From contig NZ_JAXCLX010000001.1 in NCBI RefSeq assembly GCF_034044635.1, positions 186,001 through 250,000 of the forward strand: a stretch of 64,000 nt of DNA, given 5' to 3'. This document shows, piece by piece, positions 44,548 to 52,996 of the stretch. Numbering within the stretch: position 1 is the first letter of the stretch; every line of letters begins with the position of its first letter. This stretch comes from Dongia rigui. Lineage in GTDB: Bacteria > Pseudomonadota > Alphaproteobacteria > Dongiales > Dongiaceae. Position numbers and translations under genes: made by a program. The notes beneath the pieces are model-generated. The model was given only the letters and a program-made list of their open reading frames with translations. It searched no databases and was not told the origin of the DNA.

Positions 44548-45603
44548 ATGGTCCAGGGCGCCTTATATTCACCCGTTATGAACGCCCTGACGCCCACCCC
44601 AGCCCAGCCCATGGTCGACCCGTTCGGCCGGCGCATCAGCTATTTGCGCGTGTCGGTGACCGATCGCTGCGACTTCCGCTGTGTCTATTGCATGGCCGAG
44701 GACATGACCTTCCTGCCCAAGGCGGAGGTCCTGAGCCTCGAGGAACTCGACCGGCTGTGCAGCGCCTTTGTCGGCGTCGGCGTCAAGAAGCTGCGCCTGA
44801 CCGGCGGCGAGCCGCTGGTCCGCAAGGGCATCATGCAGCTTATCCGCAACCTGTCGCGGCACCTGCAGACCGGGGCGCTAGATGAACTGACGCTGACCAC
44901 CAACGGCAGCCAGCTTGGGAAATACGCCGAGGAGCTCGCCGATTGCGGGGTGAAGCGCATTAATGTCTCGATCGACTCCCTTGATCCGGAAAAATTCACG
45001 CGGATCACGCGCTGGGGCAAGCTGGAGCCGGTGCTCGACGGCATCGCCGCGGCAAAGGCCGCCGGCATCCGCGTCAAGCTCAATACTGTGGCCCTCAAAG
45101 GCGTGAATGACGACGAGTTCTATCGGCTGGTCGAATGGTGCGGCGAGAATGGCCATGACATCACCTTCATCGAGGTGATGCCGATGGGCGATATCGGCGG
45201 TGAAAACCGGGTCGACCAGTTCTATCCGATCTCACTGCTGCGCAGCCATCTCGGCAAACGCTGGACATTGAAGGATAGCGGGCATTACAGCGGCGGACCG
45301 GCCCGTTATGTGACACTGGAAGAGACCGGGCAGCGGGTCGGGTTCATTACGCCCCTCACCCACAATTTCTGCGAAGCCTGCAACCGCGTGCGCCTTACCT
45401 GCACCGGCACACTTTATATGTGTCTGGGCCAGGACGATGCCGCGGATCTGCGGGCACCTTTGCGCGCAAGCGAATCAGACGAGGCTTTGCTGGCGGCGAT
45501 CCGCGAAGCCATCCGCCGCAAGCCCAAGGGACACGACTTCATCATCGACCGCGACCATCAAGGGCCGGCGGTCGAGCGTCACATGAGTGTCACGGGTGGT
45601 TGA
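44548..45603 (+). CDS. moaA: GTP 3',8-cyclase MoaA (molybdopterin)
   Basis: A 351-residue radical SAM enzyme, first step of molybdenum cofactor synthesis (GTP to 3',8-cH2GTP). Seen: the SAM cluster CDFRCVYC (about 42-49), [23 protein letters not shown], the C-terminal cluster [18 protein letters not shown], and the GG end residues. I used ATG 44548 behind GGAGG; the earlier TTG-type start lacks a site. No other moa gene is in the window. Confidence 0.95.
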   Translation: MVQGALYSPVMNALTPTPAQPMVDPFGRRISYLRVSVTDRCDFRCVYCMAEDMTFLPKAEVLSLEELDRLCSAFVGVGVKKLRLTGGEPLVRKGIMQLIRNLSRHLQTGALDELTLTTNGSQLGKYAEELADCGVKRINVSIDSLDPEKFTRITRWGKLEPVLDGIAAAKAAGIRVKLNTVALKGVNDDEFYRLVEWCGENGHDITFIEVMPMGDIGGENRVDQFYPISLLRSHLGKRWTLKDSGHYSGGPARYVTLEETGQRVGFITPLTHNFCEACNRVRLTCTGTLYMCLGQDDAADLRAPLRASESDEALLAAIREAIRRKPKGHDFIIDRDHQGPAVERHMSVTGG

Positions 45604-45626
45604 GGATCGGGGCGGCTGCCCCACGG

Positions 45627-46160
45627 TCAGTCGATGATGACCTGGTGGCAGAACTTCTTGCCATCGGAAATGGTCACCTGGGTGAACCCCAATAACTTCA
45701 AGAGATCGAAAAAGGTAGCCTCTTCCGGCTGCGTATTTTTCTGGAAGAACGGTGTCGAGCGGGCGACGAGCGTCAGACTGGCGAACAGGGCCCGTGCCCG
45801 ATAGATCGTGTCGAGCGAGCCGTCATGGAGGCCGGTGATGATCAGCTTCTGCCCCTCATCGCCCTTGGCAAAGAGGGCGTAATCGGGCGCGTATTGACCA
45901 GAGACGAGCTGCCGAGCCATGCCGATGACGAAGCCCAGGCGCCGGATCTTGTCGCTGTCTTCCAGGGTGACGACACGGCTGCTGTAATGCTCGACGGTCT
46001 GTGGTGTCGGGTAATAGTAGCCTTCGTGGTGGTCACCGGCCTCATCCTCGCCGGTGACGGTCAGGGCGACGCTTTCCTGGGCCGAGGCCCGCATGGGCGG
46101 TCCGAAAACACCCATCGCCAGTCCCAAACCGAGCGCTACAGCCCAAATCCCACGACGCAT
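45627..46160 (-). CDS. Secreted protein of unknown function
   Basis: A 177-residue protein I do not recognise. It has a signal peptide ([20 protein letters not shown], cut near ASA-QE), then a His/Tyr-rich segment ([23 protein letters not shown], in pieces about 40-62), and two helical stretches ending [18 protein letters not shown]. It holds a single Cys near the end ([10 protein letters not shown]). The start is ATG 46160 behind GGGGG. Convergent with moaA and divergent from nadK, so probably a single transcript. Confidence 0.7.
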   Translation of the reverse strand: MRRGIWAVALGLGLAMGVFGPPMRASAQESVALTVTGEDEAGDHHEGYYYPTPQTVEHYSSRVVTLEDSDKIRRLGFVIGMARQLVSGQYAPDYALFAKGDEGQKLIITGLHDGSLDTIYRARALFASLTLVARSTPFFQKNTQPEEATFFDLLKLLGFTQVTISDGKKFCHQVIID

Positions 46161-46289
46161 AAAAGCCCCCAATGCCCCACGTTTCTGCCGGCTAGACTGC
46201 AATGCGCCCTGGCTTTTGACAAGGGCAGCTTTGGCAAGCGCCGTTGCCCCCGCTATACTGCGCCCGCCCTCCTCCGGAGCCAGAATCCA

Positions 46290-47069
46290 TTGAACACCGT
46301 CAACTCCACGCCCAGCATCGCCTTTTTCGCCGCCGAATCGCCCGATGCGAGGGCCGCCTTCGCGGAGCTCACCGGCCGCTATGGTGCCGGCGATATCGCC
46401 CATGCCGACGTCATCGTCGTGTTGGGGGGTGACGGCACGATGCTGCGCGCCCTGCACGGCTCCATGAACCGCAAGGTCCGCATTTTCGGCATGAATTGCG
46501 GCACGGTCGGCTTCCTGATGAACCGATACGACACGGCAGGCCTGGTCGAACGTGTCAAACGGGCGGAACAGGTCATCCTCCACCCCCTGCAGCTCACCGC
46601 CAAGACCGGCGACGGGCAGGAGCACCGACTGGTCGCCATCAACGAAATCTCGCTGCTGCGCGAAACCGCGCAGGCCGCCAAGATCAGCATCGAGATCGAT
46701 GGCCGCGAGCGGATGAGCGAACTGGTCTGCGACGGCGTCCTGGTGGCGACGCCCGCCGGCAGCACCGCCTATAACCTGTCCGCGCACGGGCCTATTCTGC
46801 CCCTCGCCTCGGGCGTCTTGGCCTTGACGCCGATCAGTGCATTTCGCCCGCGGCGCTGGCGCGGCGCCATCTTGCCGCAAAAGGCGAAGCTGCGCTTCAT
46901 CATCCGCGAGGCCGACCGCAGGCCCGTGAGTGCCACCGCTGATTTCAACGAGATCCGCGAGGTGACCGAGGTCACTGTTTGCCAGGATCCCAGCACGGCC
47001 CTAACGCTGTTGTTCGACCCGGAACATCACCTGGAAGAGCGCATCCTGCAGGAACAGTTCCAGGCGTAG
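46290..47069 (+). CDS. nadK: NAD kinase
   Basis: A 259-residue ATP-NAD kinase, cytosolic source of NADP. Seen: [16 protein letters not shown] (about 45-60), [25 protein letters not shown], and the conserved C-terminal half [23 protein letters not shown]. The start is a TTG (46290) behind CGGAG; the frame runs further upstream but without conservation. Confidence 0.95.
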   Translation: MNTVNSTPSIAFFAAESPDARAAFAELTGRYGAGDIAHADVIVVLGGDGTMLRALHGSMNRKVRIFGMNCGTVGFLMNRYDTAGLVERVKRAEQVILHPLQLTAKTGDGQEHRLVAINEISLLRETAQAAKISIEIDGRERMSELVCDGVLVATPAGSTAYNLSAHGPILPLASGVLALTPISAFRPRRWRGAILPQKAKLRFIIREADRRPVSATADFNEIREVTEVTVCQDPSTALTLLFDPEHHLEERILQEQFQA

Positions 47070-47104
47070 TGATCATCCTCTCGTCATTGCCGGGCATGAC
47101 GATG

Positions 47105-47992
47105 TTATTTTGCGCCAATCTGTTCCTTCGCGAAGGTGCACACATCCGAGATCAGTCGATCGATATTGGCTTTCAGCGCGGCAAAGCCATCGTGCTTTTC
47201 GATGCGATCCTCGTCCATGTATAGGCCGCGGTTGACTTCGATCTGCAGCGAGTGGCTGCCGGAAAGCGGCCGACCGAAGCGTGCTACCAGTTCAGCACCC
47301 TTGAAGGGATGATTGATCTGCACTGAATAGCCCATGGCACGCAGGCGCTCAGCGACGAACTCGGTGAAGGCCGGATCGCAGCTTTCCCCTTCGCGGTCGC
47401 CCAGCACGAAATCGTCGCGCGGGATCGGCTTTCCCTGATGCCGGCCCGTCGTGCGCATCGAATGGCAGTTTACGTGCCAGACAGAACCGTATGCACCCAG
47501 CCGCTCCTCGATCATCGACGCCAATTCATCATGGTAAGGCCGATGGTAGCTTTCGATCCGCGCCATGATCTCATCCACCGTCAGCGGGCGGTCATAGATG
47601 TGAACGCGGCCCTTGATCAGGCGGCGGATCAGGCCCAGCCCCATCTCCGCCTTTTCGCTGGCCCGGACCGGTCGCGGCCAGGGCTCGGCCAGCATATCGG
47701 TGTCGATTTCGTCTTCGTGACGGTTGGGATCGATATAGGCCCGGGGGAACAGGGCTTTCAGAAAGGCGGCGCCAGCGGCTGGGGCATCGGCGTAAAGGTC
47801 GTCAACGAAAGCATCCTCGGCACGTCGCAGCATGTCGCGGGGAACGACATGGCCGAAATCCCCGGGATAGTCGTATCCGCTATGGGGTGAATCGAACACC
47901 ACCGGCGCCAGCGCCACGCCCGGTGCCGGCTCGTAATGCACCAAAACACCCGGCAGATAAGTCTTTCGCTGCATGCGCCCCGGCTCTGCCAT
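47105..47992 (-). CDS. N-formylglutamate amidohydrolase
   Basis: A 295-residue zinc amidohydrolase (HutG-type or related). Motifs VVFDSPHSGYDYPGDF, DPNRHEDEIDTDML, GSVWHVNCHSMRTTG and DFVLGDREGESCDPAFTEFV are seen. It hydrolyses N-formylglutamate to glutamate and formate in the histidine pathway, although no other hut gene is here. I used ATG 47992; the longer frame starts without a ribosome-binding site. Divergent from the argE-like gene across about 85 bp. Confidence 0.88.
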   Translation of the reverse strand: MAEPGRMQRKTYLPGVLVHYEPAPGVALAPVVFDSPHSGYDYPGDFGHVVPRDMLRRAEDAFVDDLYADAPAAGAAFLKALFPRAYIDPNRHEDEIDTDMLAEPWPRPVRASEKAEMGLGLIRRLIKGRVHIYDRPLTVDEIMARIESYHRPYHDELASMIEERLGAYGSVWHVNCHSMRTTGRHQGKPIPRDDFVLGDREGESCDPAFTEFVAERLRAMGYSVQINHPFKGAELVARFGRPLSGSHSLQIEVNRGLYMDEDRIEKHDGFAALKANIDRLISDVCTFAKEQIGAK

Positions 47993-48078
47993 TCCGTCAT
48001 CTTGCCATTCTGCTGCACCCCGGTATGCTTTCCCGCATCGCTCGTCAATAGCACGCCTTGTCAACACGGAGTTCCATC

Positions 48079-49239
48079 TTGGCGCCACGTCCGCAAAGTC
48101 TCGATCTCATTCGCCGTCTGATCGCCTTCGATACGACCAGCCGTAATTCCAATCTGGAATTGATCGATTTCCTGCGCAATTACCTAGACGGCTTCGGCAT
48201 CAAGAGCGAACTCATCCATGACGTGACCGGCAAGAAGGCCAACCTCTATGCCACGATCGGTCCGGATGACCGCGCCGGCTACGCGCTGTCCGGCCATACG
48301 GATGTGGTGCCCATCGACGGCCAGGATTGGTCGAGCGACCCCTGGACCGTCAAGGAAGATGGCGACAAGCTTTACGGCCGCGGCACCAGCGACATGAAGG
48401 GCTTCCTCGGTGTCGTCCTCAACGCTGTGCCGGAACTGGCCAAGCGCAAACTGACGACGCCGGTGCATCTGCTTTTCTCTTACGACGAGGAAGTGGGCTG
48501 CTTGGGCGTCCGACGCGCATTGGAAGTCCTCAAGGATCGCCCGATCAAGCCCAAGGGTTGCGTCATTGGTGAGCCGACCTTGATGAAGGTCGCCATCGCG
48601 CATAAGGGCAAGAAGAGCCTGCGCTGCCATGTCCATGGCTTGGAGTGCCATTCCTCGCTGGCGCCGAAGGGCGTCAACGCGGTGGAGTACGCCGCCGAAG
48701 TCATCGGCTATCTGAAGCGCATGGGGCGCCGTTTTGCTGCGGAAGGCCCATACGACCACGATTACGACGTGCCACATACCACCGTGCATACAGGCGTGGT
48801 GAAGGGCGGCACGGCCCTTAACATCGTACCCAAGGATTGCAGCTTCGATTTCGAATTCCGCTACCTGCCGGTGCAGAAGCCGGACGATCTGGTCGCCGAG
48901 GTGAAACGCTTCGCCGAGGAAGAATTGGCCAGGGAAATGAAGGCGATCAATGGCGAGACCGGTTTCTCGTGGGAGCCGATCTCCGCTTTCCCCGGCCTGG
49001 ACACGGCGGAAGATGCCGAGATCACCGTCATCGCCAAAGCGCTCACCAAGGCCAACGACACGATCAAGATCGCCTTTGGCACCGAAGGCGGCCTCATTCA
49101 GCAAATCGATATTCCGACCGTCATCTGTGGCCCCGGCTCGATCGAGCAGGCCCACAAGCCCAATGAATGGGTGATGATCGAGCAAATCGCGCAATGCGAA
49201 GCGTTCCTGGAACGGTTCGTGGCGAGAGTGAGCGCGTAA
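48079..49239 (+). CDS. argE: Acetylornithine deacetylase (ArgE-type M20 peptidase)
   Basis: A 386-residue zinc-dependent deacetylase of the M20 family. Metal motifs SGHTDVVP (about 76-83), GRGTSDMKGF (about 109-118), FSYDEEVGCLG (Glu pair), VIGEPT, and the late FGTEGGLIQQ. The last step of arginine synthesis (acetylornithine to ornithine) is the usual role. The start is TTG 48079 behind GGAG, 7 nt; a TTG at 48058 is less likely. Confidence 0.92.
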   Translation: MAPRPQSLDLIRRLIAFDTTSRNSNLELIDFLRNYLDGFGIKSELIHDVTGKKANLYATIGPDDRAGYALSGHTDVVPIDGQDWSSDPWTVKEDGDKLYGRGTSDMKGFLGVVLNAVPELAKRKLTTPVHLLFSYDEEVGCLGVRRALEVLKDRPIKPKGCVIGEPTLMKVAIAHKGKKSLRCHVHGLECHSSLAPKGVNAVEYAAEVIGYLKRMGRRFAAEGPYDHDYDVPHTTVHTGVVKGGTALNIVPKDCSFDFEFRYLPVQKPDDLVAEVKRFAEEELAREMKAINGETGFSWEPISAFPGLDTAEDAEITVIAKALTKANDTIKIAFGTEGGLIQQIDIPTVICGPGSIEQAHKPNEWVMIEQIAQCEAFLERFVARVSA

Positions 49240-49372
49240 CCCCCTCTCCCCGGCCCTCCCCCACCGCCGACGCATGTCGGCCTTCGCCGACTGTGGGGGG
49301 AGGGAGCCGTTCGCCACAACAACCTCGCCCGAATCCCCTCTCCCCTACGTGGGAGAGGGTTAGGGAGAGGGG
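49240..49372. repeat. C-rich structured spacer between argE and the cupin gene
   Basis: Two hairpin groups in 130 bp: a branched one (CCCTCCCCCA to TGGGGGGAGGG with the inner stem GCCGAC-GCAT-GTCGGC) and a perfect 9-bp stem 49336-49344 with 49351-49359. Same C-rich sequence style as at 7831 and 16361. Likely a terminator zone for both convergent genes. Confidence 0.6.
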
Positions 49373-49375
49373 GCG

Positions 49376-49726
49376 TTACAGATTGTGCTTCTTGCGCCAA
49401 TCCACCGGATAGAGCGCGTAGCAGACGATGGCCTTATCGCCCTCATAGGTGATCGGGGTCTTTTCGGGCAGCCAGATGACATCGCCGGGGCCTGCCTCGA
49501 TGACGCCGCCCGGATGCTTGAGGCGGAACCAGCCTTCGATGACGATGATCATCTCATCATAGAGAACGGTCCAGTCGATCGAGCAGCCGTCGAACTTGGC
49601 GATGCCGACGCCCATGGTGCTAGACAGATCGGGGCCGACAAGACGGCTGATCTCCGCCGTGCCGGGAGGACCGCCGTAAGCCTCGAACTTCATGTCCGAG
49701 CGTTTGTAATGCGTGACTTTCCCCAT
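49376..49726 (-). CDS. Cupin protein (EutQ-like)
   Basis: A 116-residue cupin of the EutQ-like sort: SSTMGVGIAKFDGCSIDWTVLYDEMIIVIEG and the second motif GPGDVIWLPEKTPITYEG. Metal His residues are few. In amine catabolism clusters such proteins may bind small metabolites. Its ATG 49726 has GGAGAGAG upstream, just past the EamA gene's stop, so it follows that gene on the same transcript. Confidence 0.8.
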   Translation of the reverse strand: MGKVTHYKRSDMKFEAYGGPPGTAEISRLVGPDLSSTMGVGIAKFDGCSIDWTVLYDEMIIVIEGWFRLKHPGGVIEAGPGDVIWLPEKTPITYEGDKAIVCYALYPVDWRKKHNL

Positions 49727-49737
49727 TTGTCTCTCTC

Positions 49738-50682
49738 CTAGCTGAGATGCGCTGAGTTCAATGCCGGATCGGTCTTCTTAGCCTTCAGCATCTGCAATTC
49801 CGACATCAGGATGCCAGCGATCACGAGCACGCCGCCGATGATCTGCATCAGTGTCGGTTTGGTGCCGGAGAGCGCGAAGATGCTGATCGAGACCACCGGC
49901 ACAAGGTTGAGATAAAGGCTGGCCACAACGACCCCGGTGCGCTTCACGCCGAAGTTCCACAGATAAACACCGAAGGCAACGAGCACGACGGTCATCCAGG
50001 CAAAGACTAGCCAATCGGTCGCGTTGTCCGGCATGGCGGGTGGAAAATGCGCCGCGCCCAAAACTGCCGCTATCGTGAAAATGACGGCAAGGCCAACGCC
50101 GCCGGTGGTCATTGTCACGGTGGTGATGCGCAGCTGCGACCAGCCGCGACACCATTTCTGCGCGGCAGTCGAGTACCAGGACCAGCAGGCGAAGGCGATC
50201 ACCATCAAGATCTCGCCACCACGAAAATCGAACATATCGCCACCGTCCAAATGCACCGTCGCCAGCGCACTACCCAGGATGGCGAGTGCAATGGCCGGCA
50301 ACATGCGCCGATCGACCGGTACCTTGAAGACGATGCGATCGACCACCGCCGCAATGGCCGGCGAGGTCGCACTGAGAATTGCCGCCGTGATCGGATTGCA
50401 GTGAAAGACACCTGTCGTATAGAGCGCCGCATAGCAACCGATGCCGATGATGCCGAGCGGCCAGATCCGCCAGTCACCACCCGAGCCGGCGGTCACCGCG
50501 CTCGGTTGCCGCCGCTCCAGCAAGGCCAGCGCCGCCCACATGACCGGCAAGGCGCCGATATAGCGAAAGGCGGCCAGAAAGAACGGGTCCCAACGCTGCA
50601 GTAGATGCGCAACGGTTGGCACCATGGTGCCCCAGAGAAGGGCCAGCAGAGCCAAGCCGAAATAGCCGATCCATTTGGCCAT
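49738..50682 (-). CDS. EamA/DMT-family transporter (paralogue A)
   Basis: A 314-residue ten-helix transporter (MAKWIGYFGLALLALLWGTM at the start; NPITAAILSATSPAIAAVVDRI and SLYLNLVPVVSISIFAL in the two EamA repeats). It is clearly related to the transporter at 51907-52824 (WCRGWSQLRITTVTM against WCRDWSQVRITFVTM). I used ATG 50682, which mirrors the start of the paralogue. Divergent from the agmatinase-family gene. Confidence 0.88.
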   Translation of the reverse strand: MAKWIGYFGLALLALLWGTMVPTVAHLLQRWDPFFLAAFRYIGALPVMWAALALLERRQPSAVTAGSGGDWRIWPLGIIGIGCYAALYTTGVFHCNPITAAILSATSPAIAAVVDRIVFKVPVDRRMLPAIALAILGSALATVHLDGGDMFDFRGGEILMVIAFACWSWYSTAAQKWCRGWSQLRITTVTMTTGGVGLAVIFTIAAVLGAAHFPPAMPDNATDWLVFAWMTVVLVAFGVYLWNFGVKRTGVVVASLYLNLVPVVSISIFALSGTKPTLMQIIGGVLVIAGILMSELQMLKAKKTDPALNSAHLS

Positions 50683-50757
50683 GATTTGGTAACAATCCGA
50701 GTCGTTACTGGAGAGCGCTATCGAAATCATGGCTCGACACTGTGTCAAAGCTTGCTT

Positions 50758-50883
50758 AAGGTCGTCACGCTCAAGAGGATAAACGACCTTTCCTTGAGTT
50801 TGACGACCCCTGGGGGAGACCCCCAGCAATCCGAAATCGAGACCTCAATCGATCCCAGGTGACCTTTAGGGGAGATCCCTAAG
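50758..50883. promoter_or_regulatory. Structured leader between EamA-A and the agmatinase-family gene
   Basis: Several dyads lie close together: AAGGTCGT (50758-50765) with ACGACCTT (50783-50790), CTCAAG (50770-50775) with CTTGAG (50793-50798), CTGGGGG-AGA-CCCCCAG (50810-50826) and TTAGGGG-AGA-TCCCTAA (50866-50882). The last two have the same 7-bp stem and AGA triloop. Some are probably parts of a cis-regulatory RNA or binding sites. Unassigned. Confidence 0.5.
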
Positions 50884-50910
50884 TGACGAAACCCAGGAAG
50901 AGTTTTTCCA

Positions 50911-51897
50911 ATGCATGACGAAGATGCTGCTGACGACGCCGACATCAAAATCGACGGCGCCATTTCCCGTAAAAGCCCTTATGGACTTGCCCTCGAGCCG
51001 ACCTTTGCCGGCGTCCTGTCCTTCATGCGGCGCAATTACAGCAAGAATCTGAAAGGCGCCGACCTGGTCATCAGCGGCGTGCCGCTTGACCTTGCGGTCA
51101 CCCACCGCCCCGGCGCACGGCTTGGGCCACAGGGCATTCGCCTTGCCTCGGCGGAAGTGGCGAGCCTCAAGCCATACCCTTGGGGCTTCGATCCGTTCGA
51201 GAAGATGGCGGTCATCGACTATGGCGATTGTTATCTCGACGTCCACAACCCAATGACGATTCATGACGCCATCGTCGACCACGCACGCCATATCCTGAAA
51301 TCAGGCGCGCGCATGCTGACCCTCGGCGGCGACCACTACATCACCTATCCGCTGCTGCAGGCGCATGTCGAGAAGTTCGGCAAGCCCTTGTCCCTCATTC
51401 ATTTCGACGCGCATTGCGACACCTGGGCTGACGATGAACCGAAATCGCTCAATCACGGCTCGATGTTCTACAAGGCGGTCAAGGATGGTCTGATCGACCC
51501 TGAGCATTCGGTGCAGATCGGCATCCGTACCTGGAACGACGACTTCATGGGCATCAACATTCTGGACGCGCCGTGGGTACACCGCCACGGGACTGATGCG
51601 GTCATCAAGGAAGTGAACCGCATTGTCGGCGACCGGCCGGCCTATTTCACCTTCGATATCGACTGCCTCGACCCCGCCTTCGCGCCAGGCACCGGCACGC
51701 CGGTTTCAGGCGGCCTGTCGGCAGCACAGGGCCTTGCCATCGTGCGTGGTTTCACCGAGCTCAATTTGGTGGGCATGGATGTCGTCGAAGTGGCCCCGGC
51801 CTATGACCAGAGCCAGATCACGGCACTGGCGGCCGCACACATCGCCTGCGATCTCATCTGCCTGATGGCCAAGCGCAAGGCCGACGGCAAGCTTTGA
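50911..51897 (+). CDS. Agmatinase/arginase-family ureohydrolase
   Basis: A 328-residue binuclear metal hydrolase of the arginase fold, cutting guanidino compounds to an amine plus urea. Metal motifs: LTLGGDHYITYPLL (about 140-153), LIHFDAHCDTWAD (about 164-176) and TFDIDCLDPAFAPGTGTP (about 247-264). The exact substrate (agmatine, guanidinobutyrate or another) is not fixed by sequence. AGGAAGAG lies 8 nt before ATG 50911. Structured leader in front; flanked by two related EamA transporters. Confidence 0.9.
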   Translation: MHDEDAADDADIKIDGAISRKSPYGLALEPTFAGVLSFMRRNYSKNLKGADLVISGVPLDLAVTHRPGARLGPQGIRLASAEVASLKPYPWGFDPFEKMAVIDYGDCYLDVHNPMTIHDAIVDHARHILKSGARMLTLGGDHYITYPLLQAHVEKFGKPLSLIHFDAHCDTWADDEPKSLNHGSMFYKAVKDGLIDPEHSVQIGIRTWNDDFMGINILDAPWVHRHGTDAVIKEVNRIVGDRPAYFTFDIDCLDPAFAPGTGTPVSGGLSAAQGLAIVRGFTELNLVGMDVVEVAPAYDQSQITALAAAHIACDLICLMAKRKADGKL

Positions 51898-51906
51898 CGA
51901 GAGACG

Positions 51907-52824
51907 TCATCCTGCGGGCTTGCCGGCCCGCAGGATGCGCCATTCCGAATAGACGATCCCGACCAGCACCAATGCCCCGCCGATGAGTTGCAGCAGTGTC
52001 GGTTGCGCACCTTGCAGCACGACCAGGATGGCGATTGCCACCAACGGGGTGAGATTGATGTAGAGCGACGCGGTCACCACGCCGACCGCGCGCACGCCAG
52101 CGTTCCACAGAACGACCCCAAGAACCATCACCGTCACGATGTACCAAAGCAGGCTGAAGCCTTCGATCGCTCGCGCCGGCACGGCAGGCGGGAAGGCCAC
52201 ATAGCCGGTGGCGCCCAGCACAAGATAAAGCAGGGTCATGGCAATACCGGACGTCGCCATGGTGACGAAGGTGATGCGCACCTGGGACCAATCCCGGCAC
52301 CAGCGCTGGGCCACGGTCGAATACCAGGCCCAGCAGATCGTTGAGAGAAGGATGAGGAGTTCGCCACCACCGAAGGCGATCCCATTCCCGCCACTGCCCG
52401 GGCTGACGGAAGCCAGCGCGCAACCGATGGCGCTGGCGATGAGGCCCGGCACCATCAGCCGGTTGAACGGCAGGCCGAAGAAGACCCGATCGGTGACGGC
52501 CGCCACGGCCGGTGCGGTTGCCGTGACGATGGCGGCGAGGATGGGGTCGCTGAACTGAACGCCCAGCGTGTAGAAGACCGCAAAGCCGCCATTCCCAAGC
52601 ACGCCGAAGGTCCATTGTTTCCAGCGCGGAACCGCGGACGGTGCTGGCCGCCCCCGGTCGGTGACCTGCATCATCAGCCAAAGCAGGGGCGCTGCCCCCA
52701 AGGAACGGGCGGCGACCAGGAAATAGGGATCCCAGCGTTCCAACTGATATTTGGTGAGCGGGATCATGCCGCCCCAGAACAGGGCTGCCAAAAGCAACCC
52801 CGCAACCCCGACCCAGCGCCCCAT
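51907..52824 (-). CDS. EamA/DMT-family transporter (paralogue B)
   Basis: A 305-residue ten-helix transporter (MGRWVGVAGLLLAALFWGGM; TATAPAVAAVTDRVFFG; SLYINLTPLVAIAILVV). It aligns along its whole length with paralogue A at 49738-50682. Start ATG 52824 has GGGGGAATC. It is convergent with the agmatinase-family gene and divergent from the oxidoreductase gene. Confidence 0.88.
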   Translation of the reverse strand: MGRWVGVAGLLLAALFWGGMIPLTKYQLERWDPYFLVAARSLGAAPLLWLMMQVTDRGRPAPSAVPRWKQWTFGVLGNGGFAVFYTLGVQFSDPILAAIVTATAPAVAAVTDRVFFGLPFNRLMVPGLIASAIGCALASVSPGSGGNGIAFGGGELLILLSTICWAWYSTVAQRWCRDWSQVRITFVTMATSGIAMTLLYLVLGATGYVAFPPAVPARAIEGFSLLWYIVTVMVLGVVLWNAGVRAVGVVTASLYINLTPLVAIAILVVLQGAQPTLLQLIGGALVLVGIVYSEWRILRAGKPAG

Positions 52825-52996
52825 GATTCCCCCGAATATGCCCCTTATCGCCCGCCTCGGGGCGCGGCACTCTCTCAACTGCAGCCCTCACGGTCAATCC
52901 ATGCGCGCGCATGCCGAGATTGCTTTGGCCGCATTGACACTGCGGTAGCAAGGCAGGACATTCCCCACCATGTTCCTGCACTAATGGGGATTTAAC

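Noticed and set aside
50810-50882. mini-ykkC (guanidine-II) riboswitch before the ureohydrolase
   Set aside because: There are two tandem hairpins and a fitting gene, but the loops read AGA, not the ACGR required for guanidine-II, and the spacing is longer than I expect.
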